A DNA stretch of 64,000 nucleotides, taken from contig NC_087071.1 of assembly GCF_963678635.1 (NCBI RefSeq), positions 35,391,680 through 35,455,679 of the forward strand. Reading direction: 5' to 3'. Position 1 is the first letter of the stretch, and each line of letters starts with the position of its first letter. Under the pieces are notes generated by a model. That model was not told the origin of the DNA and ran no database searches. It saw only the letters and a list, made by a program, of their open reading frames with translations. This document shows positions 11,201-19,986 of the stretch, in pieces. Both the position numbers and the translations under genes were made by a program. Origin of the DNA: Symsagittifera roscoffensis (lineage: Eukaryota; Xenacoelomorpha; Acoela; Convolutidae).

Positions 11201-13429
11201 TTACCAGACACCTTAAGTCGAAATACACCACCTGAATTACTTACACGAAAAACAACAGTTGAAATACCCAAAAATATAAAATTCTACCTTGCAGAAAACG
11301 AAACATCACCTCGATTAGAATGCAAATATGCAGTTAAAACTGATATTGAACAATCACAAATAAATAATTTACAACATTTCCCACTTTATTTAGATTGTCA
11401 AAATAATCATTATGAAGTTGATTTACTTGGAACAAAAACCTTCAAACCAATCCCATATTCTCAATGGATAAAAAGTAACACCCAACAAAAACGAACAAAA
11501 CAACACCCGCCTAAAAAAGACCATTTTCCACTAATCGAAAAAGAAGATTTAACTGATAAAATAAATTTATCAGGACCACAAACAACTGATTCAAAATACA
11601 CAATAAATCAAGTTTTTGACCTTCACGACCCACTTGATACAATACCCTTATCTAAATTAGAAATCGAAAACATTTTTCTCCCCCCAACAGATACGATTAC
11701 AATTTCAACACTGAAACAATATCAAAATCTTGACCCAATAATTCGACAACTGAAATCATGGCACAAATATAAAACTAAACCTATCAAAGCAGATTCAACC
11801 ATTCTAGGAAACAAAACACTCCTCCGATACTTTTGCAAATTTAACAACACAACAATTAACGAAAAAACAGACCTTTTAGAGTATAACCTAAATGAATCTA
11901 CAGTTCCCTGTCTCCCTATAAGTATGATTCTTATAGCTTTTAATATTTCACATACACAAAATATTAAAGGACACTCTGGATCAGGAAAAACATATTCAAA
12001 TTTTATACAAAATTTTTACTTCCCAAATGCACCGATTTGGATAAAAGTACTATGCAATGATTGTATAGTATGTCAACTGAATAAACCTTACCCAAATCAA
12101 AAACAAATAGCACAAAAACAAGATTTTAAAGGACAAAGTTTATACTTTAATCACCGTATCTCATTTGATACTAAAGGCCCAATTTCACCCTCATCAGAAG
12201 GAAACTCCTACATTATGGTAATTGTTGACGCATTTACACATTATGTAGCACTTAACCCAGTACCACATTGTAACGCTTATTACGCTTACACAACACTCTA
12301 TGAACACTGGATAGCAAAATTCGGACTACCAGAAATTTTAGTTACAGACAACGGTACAGAATTCATAAATAATGAAATAATAACACTATGTCATTTATAC
12401 AACATTAAACACAAACCACGTACATCTCATGCACCTTGGACAAACGGTTTAGTCGAAGGTATGAACCGCTCACTGCAAGAATATCTTAGATGTATCATCA
12501 ACGGAAATGATACAAAATATACCGAATGGTCAGCAGATGTAAAATTATTTCCCTTAGCATATAATTCACAAATCACGACAACTTTAGGAATGTCACCATA
12601 TGAAATGGTTTTCAACCAAAAGCCACGCAAACCAATAATGTTTACAGCAAATTCCCATAAAAACGCACAAGGTTATTGTCAACCAACTAAAGACTCAATT
12701 TGTTATAACCTACCTTTACATACACACGATGAAGATCATTTTCATCACCCACAAATTCTTAAATTAGCCTCCGGTACACACACCGAATGGATTTTAAATA
12801 GAGATAAGAAACACAATGAAATTTACCAAAAAATAACGAAAAAGTTATTACAAAGACAAAACATAAATGAACAAATCATTTCACGTTTTACACCAGCTTC
12901 CGATTTAAAAATTGGAACATTTGTTTTAATACCTAATTTTAATACTCAAAAAGGAATTTCTAAAAAATTACAACCCCTTCGAAAAGGACCCTACCAAATA
13001 ATTGCAAAACCCACTGATGTCACATATAAAATTATCGACTCAAACAAAAAAGAAATCGTTCAACATCGAAACAACCTATTACCTTATTACCCAAAAGAAT
13101 ACGCACTCCGCGAATTAACCCAATTATATTCTTTCACAGGATTAAAAATCATTCAAAATGAACCACATCTGAAAAACACAGAACAAAATGATAACCCCAC
13201 CGAAAATCAAAACACAAAACCAACCGCCACCAAAAACAATACACAAAACCATAAAGAATCTCCAAAACAAAGAAAAAATAGAAAAATGACAGAACAAATA
13301 ATACCCCAAGAAGAAATAGACAAATCAGAACATAGAAAAACAACAAGACTCCGAAATCAACCACGTAAAAATTACAAAATGTTCATCCCTCAATCTAAAA
13401 TATTAAAGAAAGTAGAATTTAAAAAGTAA
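5219..13429 (+). CDS. gag-pol: Gag-Pol polyprotein, single 2736-codon frame
   Basis: One uninterrupted frame encodes Gag and Pol with no frameshift. Residues 1-270 form an acidic N-terminal region, and 280-590 are Gln/Asn/Pro-rich. A capsid-like helical segment lies at about 597-790 (retrotransposon gag type). A CCHC zinc knuckle occupies C842, C845, H850, C855. An Arg/Ser/Asn-rich stretch spans about 920-1060. The aspartic protease motif is D1225-S-G. Reverse transcriptase has D1670 and YLDD at 1733-1736. RNase H acidic residues are D1882, E1925 and D1952. Integrase has the zinc ligands H2245, H2252, C2279, C2282 and catalytic D2317, D2377, E2413 (35 residues between the last two). A GPY motif follows at 2590-2592, then a charged tail. 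All catalytic residues are present, so the protein looks functional. The ATG at 5219 follows an A-rich context. Fused Gag-Pol without recoding is unusual, and how the Gag:Pol ratio is set is not visible. Confidence 0.95.
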   Translation: MSSTHTPGDETPDDDEIFPFIVDADTDRGQHIFCQNLLVNLFEPGISPCKTEFPDVKIKRQIIDHYLKDICNITQQYGIYSIEFTSPNHNNRTYTIQTDDLDLEFSKVFSEYIKSIQYHNSQRANSIFTNEVFAIIYSYISILENELPLTNVSPTETSKHLKVRHEITLLSSYLNIIKENFTKDDVSQHTKHDLQKILAWFIIDYFTHNIDLIAQARKNFRPQNSNDDTAITEQSDYVWDPEWSHPAFISFPQSISSQAIGTISYIRDYVRVIPLTIDATPLNYNTFLPDTQNNSLNSTVIHNENLNGTRNLTQQDIQTPSHFINEEIVYTTTTQQSISPIRPNLTTPRNTNPSQTQVTLQSTVKPSVAPKYSHMDYQTYRPMTIPSKTRKTFTRNNFADHNYNYTHPSKTNYQPQRNFNQYTKPRNWDNPTAQYNSKNFQPNPPQDRSENYPFFQQNKNKKQTSYQMDYLSSDDDFLQPDIFAQNTQEYRRQGIQKTRTNHRNFSPQPIDAQHQQPIQQQNPINTQTFQPIQQQNPMTAHSYQPSQMQNEIPLPYYLQQHEITRNQLSNFSQMPNAAESLQMTMNPYLMGGSSITSNKPLMVFTGTDPEYSVEDYLNAVTANLILNIGPEPINTPLHQNWIHRRTALIQTTLDGAAQKWFSVLPLEIKSNWKRFTQEFSKMFDSERNKQQQRVLCNEIRRLPNETIKQIAVRIETLVRKAYSLNTHDYKNTKMTEILMMTLTPQLRKIAIKKRASHPSSIREPDLDFRKLVDKLEQAEITMKLEETENLKLQYVNKIETTSTNINNIQESETDLVEKITEILNIYEKNPNFKGKPSFKKWCNYCRRYGHSISECRQKQQDSQNKPQKYKEPNKSFYQYMKKDQNLPNKTVHSNNSSGKPLPNNTNYTRNQSPYNSSYRGRSPERRNTYNPSQNHYNRPNSRNNYSRSNSNTQRFVSRSNSQSRNNYYPNNQSRNSSYNRNRNYSYNRNRSYSNNRNQNYPNNRSRNNSYNRSNYNRPNNNYQNRSRNNSQNRHPSYRNNSQSPHRNNNNYNNSNNRHRSSTPKHQRQINQVQANPETTSDPPGIDDTVTDTLQLNQINCTSSDSESDTENTLAINMIKVENDYESVIYEQPFPSHIYENQSEFLQNNYTTPINSTPTTQETNEINTTNQTNKNTKTKCLNTNHIYQNIQKEQPKEKIWTIPFLLESPRNKEFQPPDLEIDFLIDSGAESNIINIPTWNEIKTLHPKLTPLETSSKLATAQGSTLINYGKIQLFLLPTRTMEQSKILNKPFKQIFHITDIKYNIIGIPFISKYIPTINILNSKILIKDKYTKTKETSLTFFQRLNKQPPFFSKFYPIFNQQRKHLKPLSGNIYNFSIKQVHQYDKEQNKQKFYMSDFEFKPIHKFFKITISSIKYLKNSNSDIISLHVYNNTPYQVTLPLGLVGYCETNATISPIHEKAYRVNNILQLLDICQSTILNEELSINNIISNENRNTDYFTKTPYFKPTFNISNYTADQQKFLTMFNFQHSQITQDEFEKLAKQLIKYSSVYATSKFDVGKISSSLHLPLKPDAVFKKQRASKVPIHLHDKVNRLLDILEQYNIISPVNKEEQPKSNTFINPVIILAKGESLKIVLDARYLNSLIDESKCNWPIEPIQVILTKINGKYFTTADMNSAYNQMPLDEQSRRLTQFVIGNQQYEFNRLFYGISIGPAAFSAFMSKIFRPLILKKNAITYLDDVFMQSQTKDEMFNVLEKYHQILQNENLKAAPDKSHFFLTRVKFLGHNIERKTITPLKSRIDAIQKLQPPTNKKKIQEFLGMLNFLSKYVYKMQLYLRPFYNILRQQNNFEWNTEHQARFEEIKKLLTEQISNTIPDPDQPFYAMCDASNFGIGAALLQSHNGTNKMNLISANSRLFTQAELRLSTLMRECTAIIYTLTEYEFLILGSKHPTVLFTDHKPIIFLFTQKSNPNHRVYRFQLILMKFPNLHIVWTAGKNLALPDTLSRNTPPELLTRKTTVEIPKNIKFYLAENETSPRLECKYAVKTDIEQSQINNLQHFPLYLDCQNNHYEVDLLGTKTFKPIPYSQWIKSNTQQKRTKQHPPKKDHFPLIEKEDLTDKINLSGPQTTDSKYTINQVFDLHDPLDTIPLSKLEIENIFLPPTDTITISTLKQYQNLDPIIRQLKSWHKYKTKPIKADSTILGNKTLLRYFCKFNNTTINEKTDLLEYNLNESTVPCLPISMILIAFNISHTQNIKGHSGSGKTYSNFIQNFYFPNAPIWIKVLCNDCIVCQLNKPYPNQKQIAQKQDFKGQSLYFNHRISFDTKGPISPSSEGNSYIMVIVDAFTHYVALNPVPHCNAYYAYTTLYEHWIAKFGLPEILVTDNGTEFINNEIITLCHLYNIKHKPRTSHAPWTNGLVEGMNRSLQEYLRCIINGNDTKYTEWSADVKLFPLAYNSQITTTLGMSPYEMVFNQKPRKPIMFTANSHKNAQGYCQPTKDSICYNLPLHTHDEDHFHHPQILKLASGTHTEWILNRDKKHNEIYQKITKKLLQRQNINEQIISRFTPASDLKIGTFVLIPNFNTQKGISKKLQPLRKGPYQIIAKPTDVTYKIIDSNKKEIVQHRNNLLPYYPKEYALRELTQLYSFTGLKIIQNEPHLKNTEQNDNPTENQNTKPTATKNNTQNHKESPKQRKNRKMTEQIIPQEEIDKSEHRKTTRLRNQPRKNYKMFIPQSKILKKVEFKK

Positions 13430-14029
13430 TTTTAAGATTTTATACTTCACAATCTTGAAACCTCCGTAACATTTTTCATTTCATTTTTTCAAAATAACAT
13501 GCTCACAAGTACGCAATAATTCTAGTTCAAAATAGACCAATAGGATTCATCCAATCCGCCACTTTTTCTAACTCAAACTAAGATCAATTAGACGAATAAT
13601 CTAGAACTCCAGGCACATCTCTAACTATAACTTTACAACCTCCAGGTCAAAAATAAGCAAACCACTCCAACTTGACAGCTAAAATAAACATCACCATAAT
13701 ACCGTACCCCTCCCTTATCTAATAACCCAAAGATCAACAATATTTCCCCAACTCAGACCACGAATACCCCCAAAACAAATTTGATAACTTAGCCTAAAGT
13801 AACAAAATGAAGATTTTAATTAGCCTAAAGTATAAAAATCTCACCATACCCCGGATCATTTGACAAACAAAAATAAAGAAAAAGACGACCTCCCAGTCAC
13901 CATGAAAATTAACCCCAACAATTTTTTACAAAACTCAACCCACTTGTCAAAAAACTAATAAATAATTCGACCACACTAGAAAATCGCCTCAAACAGCAAA
14001 AAATATTCGACCAAGAGATCATTTCTTAA
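13430..14029 (+). other. pol-env spacer without a gene
   Basis: About 600 bases of A/C-rich DNA with stops in all plus frames. It lies where a subgenomic env message would need its splice acceptor, but no acceptor with a strong pyrimidine tract stands out. Confidence 0.5.
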
Positions 14030-14260
14030 ATGCTTTTCTCTCAAACAGTCGCTCAAATACTTATAAATTTTAAACATTTTTTTTCAATACTTGAAGCTTT
14101 TATAATATTTCTTTTTGATCTACTTGAATCTTTTCTAATAATCTTAATCATTTTTTGTAACATTTTTTTAATTTTCTACACAATACTCGAACTATTCCTC
14201 CAACTTTCCAAAACCCTTGAATATATCCACAGGTACGATTTTAACAACTTGTCTAAATGA
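14030..14260 (+). CDS. Small hydrophobic ORF a, 76 codons
   Basis: An ATG frame whose product is mostly Leu/Ile/Phe, enough for two membrane segments, ending in a short polar tail. Its stop overlaps the next ATG as ATGA at 14257-14260. The same junction recurs later between env and the last ORF. That repeated arrangement favours real coding, with possible termination-reinitiation. T-rich DNA readily yields hydrophobic chance frames, so confidence is limited. A viroporin-like role would be speculation. Confidence 0.4.
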   Translation: MLFSQTVAQILINFKHFFSILEAFIIFLFDLLESFLIILIIFCNIFLIFYTILELFLQLSKTLEYIHRYDFNNLSK

Positions 14261-14445
14261 TACGAACAATTTTCAGTAGAACTGATATTTTTTTATTGTT
14301 TGTAATTTTCATAACATTTCTATCATCCCTCATTTTGACCATATGTAAATGCATAAAGAAAGCAATCATCACATTTGCCCTAGCAACAATTTTTTTAATT
14401 ATTTTTTTGGAAGAATATTATAATAAACATAAACCTTCCCACTAA
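14257..14445 (+). CDS. Small hydrophobic ORF b, 62 codons
   Basis: It starts inside the stop of the preceding small ORF (ATGA). Two hydrophobic segments (about residues 10-28 and 38-51) are separated by a short Cys/Lys-containing loop (CKCIKK), followed by a charged C-terminus. The start-less frame follows 5 bases after its stop. No family is recognised. It could be a small membrane protein of the env gene cluster or chance. Confidence 0.38.
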   Translation: MIRTIFSRTDIFLLFVIFITFLSSLILTICKCIKKAIITFALATIFLIIFLEEYYNKHKPSH

Positions 14446-14450
14446 AGTAA

Positions 14451-15587
14451 CAATTCAAAAATCCATCAAAAATTGCTACCCAACAGTCACAGAATCAGTC
14501 TTCACCGACATCATCCCAAGATAACCAAACACCACCTTCAACTACTCAAAATCCTCCAACATCTACACGAATTTCTTTTCAAGACAATCCATACACTTTT
14601 GAAGAACGGCACGCTCGTTTATCTGAACCACTAGAACCAGTTCAACGACAAGCATCCCTAAGTGAACCAACATATAATCTTTACCCAACACTACCACAAG
14701 AACTAAGTAGAATACGAAACCTTAGTCAAAACCAAAACACAACAGAAATAGATAGACAAATTATACATCCTCGACGAAACAGAAATTTTCAAACTCCCCG
14801 AGTTCATTTTGATATACCTCAATCCCCATTACAAACCACTCCAGAAAACACCACTGGTATCACAACAGAAACTCCTACACTTTTTTCACAACGAAGCACT
14901 TCAAGTCTCCCCTCAGACTACTTAGGTTCAACACCAACATCTGAACAAGCACGAGAAAATCCTTTTAACCCCCCAAACCTAACATCACGACTTCCATATT
15001 GGACTACACATTCATTTACACAAGGTGAACCAAATTTAGTCAATGACCCCATAGATATTTCTACGGATACAACAACATCCTCATCACTACCAGAAACATT
15101 ATCACTACCATCAACACCATCAATAAGCCAATTTTCACCACTACCCTTTAACTTAAATTTTCCAAATAATCTCGACGCCAGATATCGAGAACAATCATCA
15201 ATAAATATCCCTTTAAGATTAGATTGGAATACATTCACAGCACCTCCACCATTATTTGGACAACATCAAGAAAGTAACCGCCTTCATAACTGGGCACTTA
15301 ATAGATTACAATATCGCCAAGATATTCACAACGATATCCGTGATCACAATATTCAAATACTCCAACAAAACAGTTTACAATTAAAATTTGAAATCACAGT
15401 TAAGTTAAATAACATTACCCAACATCCCTACCCATTAAATCCACCTAACATAACAGCTCAATCACTACCACCACCGTTTATAACTACTGAAGTAATATAT
15501 AAATACGACAGATACACCAAAAACACAATTGGTTACATTACATTTTATAACCCATACTCAGGATTATCATACACATGTATATTCTAA
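14451..15587 (+). CDS. Start-less ORF before env, 378 codons plus stop, Ser/Thr/Pro-rich
   Basis: A frame opens after TAA 14448-14450 and ends at TAA 15585-15587. It contains no ATG, and I saw no near-cognate TTG, CTG or GTG in frame. It overlaps the env ATG by 13 bases in a different frame. The first two thirds are Ser/Thr/Pro/Gln-rich and probably disordered. The last ~110 residues look folded, with a Gln/Asn/His-rich helix followed by beta-like segments. Open length and texture strongly suggest protein coding. The lack of a start implies an upstream AUG joined by splicing (an exon of a subgenomic RNA) or fusion to an upstream frame. No homologue is recognised. Confidence 0.6.
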   Translation, partial: QFKNPSKIATQQSQNQSSPTSSQDNQTPPSTTQNPPTSTRISFQDNPYTFEERHARLSEPLEPVQRQASLSEPTYNLYPTLPQELSRIRNLSQNQNTTEIDRQIIHPRRNRNFQTPRVHFDIPQSPLQTTPENTTGITTETPTLFSQRSTSSLPSDYLGSTPTSEQARENPFNPPNLTSRLPYWTTHSFTQGEPNLVNDPIDISTDTTTSSSLPETLSLPSTPSISQFSPLPFNLNFPNNLDARYREQSSINIPLRLDWNTFTAPPPLFGQHQESNRLHNWALNRLQYRQDIHNDIRDHNIQILQQNSLQLKFEITVKLNNITQHPYPLNPPNITAQSLPPPFITTEVIYKYDRYTKNTIGYITFYNPYSGLSYTCIF

Positions 15588-18193
15588 AATTATTAATTTT
15601 TCTCCAACTCCTTTTTCTAGTAACCTCAAATCAAAACATAAACCCTTCCCCTCGTACAGGACCACAAGATTTATTAGTAACACATTACGATTGCGAAGAA
15701 AATGAACAAAAAACACTACACAAATATGCAATAAATCAAGTATCACAATGTGAAACAGAACCACAAGCTATAGAAACCACAGATATAATAGCAACACTCT
15801 ATTCAAAAGCCCGAGCAACAACAGTTACAGGTTATAAATTCACAGCAACATTTTCCGAAAAGAAAGTACATTGTTCACAAGTCTCGAACGGAAACAAAAA
15901 CCGACTTGACCATGAATCATTCTATCAAAGTAATATAGAACGTCTTTTACATCTCAATCCCGACGATTGTAAAAATGAATTACTTAGACTAAACATCACA
16001 CGAAATAAAAACTCCCAAAGAAAGTTAGTAAATTTTCAAGTTTTTTCAGACTCTGTACATCAATCACAACTTGAAAGACACCAAGGACATATAAAACTAG
16101 ACGAAAAATACCCGTATAACGGCGCACACGGACGATTAACCTATGACCTACATGATAAACATTGGATACCACACATTGGTATAAATAACCCATCAAACTG
16201 CAAAGCAGACACGAAAAATAAAGGATACCAAGAAATAATGTTTTTCGATTGGAAAATACAACTCGAAAAAATACAACTCACACGAGATTTATCTGATAAT
16301 ACAATGATCTATCAAGGAATCCGACTACCTTGTAAAAATGATCAAGGATATTGCGACCCTACAACGAGAACACAAGCAACAATTGTTTGGTTCCCCGAAG
16401 ATACCTGTACAACATTTCAAGTAGCAAAAATACACGCTCGTATGATAAAATTTCACGAAAAATATTTTATACAATCAATTCCATATGAACAAGTCCATCC
16501 ATCACGCAAACTAAGTTCCGATTTTAGAAACATAGATAATATAGAAAATAAATTGACACGTTTTCAAATATATCAAGAAACAGAACTTGCATGTAAATAC
16601 AGGAATCCACTTCACAGAACACAATACTCTGAAATATTAGTTGAATACGAAAAAGGATTCGACATGACCACTGGAAAAGTGAAAATCGACCCATATGCCA
16701 CAGGTCATCCTCTAAACGAAGGAACATCCTATATACCAGTTAATTTTGAAAAAAGCAACGGACAACCTGGTGGACATCTAAAACCTTATGACACCAGAAG
16801 CACACGCTTACAAGAATTATCACTAATGAATACTACATATTTCGGTAATATCCACTATGATATTCATTTGGATATGAAACTAGACTATACAATTAGCCGC
16901 ATTTTTCAAGAAATGTCACTCTCCGAATTAGAAACACTACACCAACTATGCGAATTAGAACGAACACAAATATTACAATCACTTGCACTAGCAGTATTAA
17001 AAATACCCTACGCAGGATACTTATTATCTGGAAATAGATCAAATTTTTTAGACTACGAAGGAAACATCTTATGGTTTTATACTTGTACAAAAAAAGTATC
17101 ACCACTATACGTTTTTGAAGATAAACGATGTTATAAAAGAATCCCTATCTTTTATAAGAATAAAGTACATTTCGTGGATACACTTTCACGAAGAACCTAT
17201 TTCTGGGATACCGCAGTCCCATGTGGATCAGAAAATAGCCACAACGTAGTACAACTAAACCCTGATGAAAATAAATATTACCTTCTCACTCCATATCCCA
17301 CATTAATGCAATCACTCAAAAAATTTTCACCAGAAAGCATTCGCGCTATCGCTCGAAACCCAAATATAGACTTACAATCAATAGGAATATACTCAAAATC
17401 AGATATTCAACATCACATTAGAACACAACAATTCCAAGAATTATTAACACAAATGGACACTATACAAAGACAATCAATAGACCAAAATTTACGCAAACTT
17501 GCAGAAACCGCAGGATTTGCCGATATCTACACGCAAGACTATAGCGGATATTTTAAAGACATTAAAGATTATATATATCTAAACGGCGAAAAATACCGTC
17601 CCCAAGATATATCACCAATCAACATTTTTAGCTTTGTTACACTCAAAAATGAGATCCTCGATTTTCTAGGATGGCCCTACTACATCTTAGAAAAATTGAC
17701 TATTTTATACGCAATGTTTAACTTTATTGGATTTCTTTTCTCACTCTTAAAAGGAATCTACAACACATGTGCTATACACACACAAGTAAACAGACAAGCA
17801 AGTGTAGCACGCATACTATTCGCAGGATTTTTTGGAATTTTTTCGACATCTATCAACAAAATTCTTTTAGACGCACAAATAAAAGAATATAACACAAAAA
17901 TAACAACACGACAAAATACATACGACGAAGAACATAACAATGTCGACACACAGCCAACGGCACCACAATTACCACCCCTACCAAATAACCATCCACTATC
18001 CCTAGTCCCACGAAATTTTCGAAATTTAGCCATCACCCATAATCCAAATTTTAGACTCACCACATCGCAAAGTCCCGTCCAACATATAATAACACATCAA
18101 TCACAAGATGATAATACTTATGAACAAATTATTGAACAACCCCATACCACCGCTTTTCAATCTCAAAATAATAATTTTTTTAGCCCACGATGA
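15575..18193 (+). CDS. env: Envelope glycoprotein, chuvirus-like (class III-like) candidate
   Basis: 872 codons from ATG 15575. Residues 1-19 form a hydrophobic signal peptide. The ectodomain has an early D-C / Q-C cysteine pair after the signal and further cysteines in a middle section (LPC...GYC...W...C). A tyrosine- and aspartate-rich C-terminal ectodomain follows. Near the end are hydrophobic segments at about 708-730 and 747-766, then a ~105-residue Gln/Thr/Pro-rich tail. The cysteine spacing and the LPC-GYC-W-C block resemble glycoproteins of chuviruses, which have also been captured by arthropod LTR elements. That assignment is from memory and is inference. The stop overlaps the next ATG as ATGA. 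The frame is intact. The protein would mediate membrane fusion and make the element virus-like. Confidence 0.75.
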   Translation: MYILKLLIFLQLLFLVTSNQNINPSPRTGPQDLLVTHYDCEENEQKTLHKYAINQVSQCETEPQAIETTDIIATLYSKARATTVTGYKFTATFSEKKVHCSQVSNGNKNRLDHESFYQSNIERLLHLNPDDCKNELLRLNITRNKNSQRKLVNFQVFSDSVHQSQLERHQGHIKLDEKYPYNGAHGRLTYDLHDKHWIPHIGINNPSNCKADTKNKGYQEIMFFDWKIQLEKIQLTRDLSDNTMIYQGIRLPCKNDQGYCDPTTRTQATIVWFPEDTCTTFQVAKIHARMIKFHEKYFIQSIPYEQVHPSRKLSSDFRNIDNIENKLTRFQIYQETELACKYRNPLHRTQYSEILVEYEKGFDMTTGKVKIDPYATGHPLNEGTSYIPVNFEKSNGQPGGHLKPYDTRSTRLQELSLMNTTYFGNIHYDIHLDMKLDYTISRIFQEMSLSELETLHQLCELERTQILQSLALAVLKIPYAGYLLSGNRSNFLDYEGNILWFYTCTKKVSPLYVFEDKRCYKRIPIFYKNKVHFVDTLSRRTYFWDTAVPCGSENSHNVVQLNPDENKYYLLTPYPTLMQSLKKFSPESIRAIARNPNIDLQSIGIYSKSDIQHHIRTQQFQELLTQMDTIQRQSIDQNLRKLAETAGFADIYTQDYSGYFKDIKDYIYLNGEKYRPQDISPINIFSFVTLKNEILDFLGWPYYILEKLTILYAMFNFIGFLFSLLKGIYNTCAIHTQVNRQASVARILFAGFFGIFSTSINKILLDAQIKEYNTKITTRQNTYDEEHNNVDTQPTAPQLPPLPNNHPLSLVPRNFRNLAITHNPNFRLTTSQSPVQHIITHQSQDDNTYEQIIEQPHTTAFQSQNNNFFSPR

Positions 18194-19983
18194 GCCGCCA
18201 ACTTGGATCACTCCATCGATCAAATTCCCATCCAACCAACCTTCCTTCTTCAATCCCAATAATACCACTTTTTGCTTTTCCGCCACCCGATTTTCCACCT
18301 AGCAATGTAACATCAGGCATGAATTCCGACACTAACTCACAAATTTCAGTTTTATACTCCATTTCACAGCTAAATAATCCGAATATTGAAACCCCCGATG
18401 AATTTGCCGACTCAGAACCATCTCCATCCAATAATTTTCATAACCCTTCTCATTTTTCTCAACCTCCTTTTCAACCCATATTGTCAAATAACCCTGACCC
18501 AATCACTCCCACACCCTCTTATGCTTCCCAAGTTACCCCAACCTATTCCTCATACCATTCTGACCAATCATCTCCAGACACCCCCCGAATCTCCCCAGAG
18601 CTAGACAATTTTATTACCCTCCAACAACAACCCTACCACCTTAACACCCCGACCATAAACCAAATCTCCTCCACTACAAATTCATCCAATCCCCCTACAC
18701 CCTCTTCAAATTATACTGAATCATTAGCACCATCATCCACATCAACTGAATCCTCACTCAACACTAATAGAGCTTATCGCACTTTTAAAAGAAAGTTCCC
18801 CAACCATCCTTTCCCAGCAAAACCAGGAACAGCCCGTGAATACATCAACCACCCCCAACATACTAACACCAAAGAATTTTTAGCTATCACTTTACCCTCA
18901 TTTCCACAATACACCTTAAACACCCCTCATGACGCTAACGAAACACGCAACTTTGTAGACGAATACGTTTTAATGCCCACTCTCTCTTGGACCTCATACT
19001 ATCATTTCACTAACCCTCTTTGCTTACCTTTAACCAACACTTCCATCGATACAGACCGAAACAAAGATATGCTATATCGACTAACTACACCACTCACCGC
19101 TAGACAGTTTACTTACGTAGGATATAAAAAATCACTAAAAATACACACTGCACCTAGAGCTAATGAATATACACTAGAATACTACGATCACAACATCATC
19201 AGAGCTAACCAAGATCAATTCTTAGACGACGATCGCTTCGCTAATCCACAAATCACCGAGAAATTTTTCATCAAGACACCATATGTATTTACACTAAACA
19301 TTTTCGACCGAAAGTTTGATCACATTATTTCAGAAGCACTAACAAACACACAAGCATACGAAAGTTTTAAAGAACGCTTCCAAATCTTTTCACTAACCTT
19401 TCATTTCCTTGCACCACACGAAAGAGATTTACACTGCTCACACGATATTATGTTGCGCACTAAACAAACACATACATACAGTTACTATCGTTTCATCCAA
19501 AATCACTTTGACCTCCACACACCCTCTAGACAACCACACCATCGTTTCCAATTCATCAATTCAAAATACACTTCACCGTATTTCCTAAATTTCACATATT
19601 GTATTAAAGACACTAACCTCCATGGTATTCTTCGTAATTATGATCCCATAACCCAAATGTACATTTTCTGCCCCATCACCAAGACCTTCAACGCCGAAGA
19701 ATCCCGACCCTTCCTTATCCCGCACGAGTTTGTACAGCCTATAGAGATCCCAATTTTAGAATTCATCCACAACACTAAATTTAACCACAAATTATATAAC
19801 TTAATCAAAAACACACCTTATGAGTTTGCAGTAGGCACTGAAGAACTAACCACTATTAAGGCACTTCAATTGCTTTGGCCACTGCTTCAAACTAAAAATA
19901 TCATCCGCATCTTAGCTAAACTATTAACAACTTCAGAACTAATTCACGATATCTTCCCCCACGGTTTTTTCCCCGACGACTAA
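18190..19983 (+). CDS. Unknown accessory protein downstream of env, 597 codons
   Basis: Starts within the env stop (ATGA, 18190-18193). Residues 1-195 are Ser/Thr/Pro/Asn-rich and probably disordered. About 196-597 are folded-looking, rich in aromatic residues and histidine, with few cysteines and no membrane segment. The architecture (disordered N-terminus, folded C-terminus) parallels the start-less frame before env, though I see no clear sequence similarity between them. No known domain is recognised. The overlap suggests coupled translation with env. A consensus splice donor lies three bases after the stop. Matrix- or capsid-associated or regulatory roles are possible, and none is supported directly. 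Confidence 0.7.
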   Translation: MSRQLGSLHRSNSHPTNLPSSIPIIPLFAFPPPDFPPSNVTSGMNSDTNSQISVLYSISQLNNPNIETPDEFADSEPSPSNNFHNPSHFSQPPFQPILSNNPDPITPTPSYASQVTPTYSSYHSDQSSPDTPRISPELDNFITLQQQPYHLNTPTINQISSTTNSSNPPTPSSNYTESLAPSSTSTESSLNTNRAYRTFKRKFPNHPFPAKPGTAREYINHPQHTNTKEFLAITLPSFPQYTLNTPHDANETRNFVDEYVLMPTLSWTSYYHFTNPLCLPLTNTSIDTDRNKDMLYRLTTPLTARQFTYVGYKKSLKIHTAPRANEYTLEYYDHNIIRANQDQFLDDDRFANPQITEKFFIKTPYVFTLNIFDRKFDHIISEALTNTQAYESFKERFQIFSLTFHFLAPHERDLHCSHDIMLRTKQTHTYSYYRFIQNHFDLHTPSRQPHHRFQFINSKYTSPYFLNFTYCIKDTNLHGILRNYDPITQMYIFCPITKTFNAEESRPFLIPHEFVQPIEIPILEFIHNTKFNHKLYNLIKNTPYEFAVGTEELTTIKALQLLWPLLQTKNIIRILAKLLTTSELIHDIFPHGFFPDD

Positions 19984-19986
19984 CAG

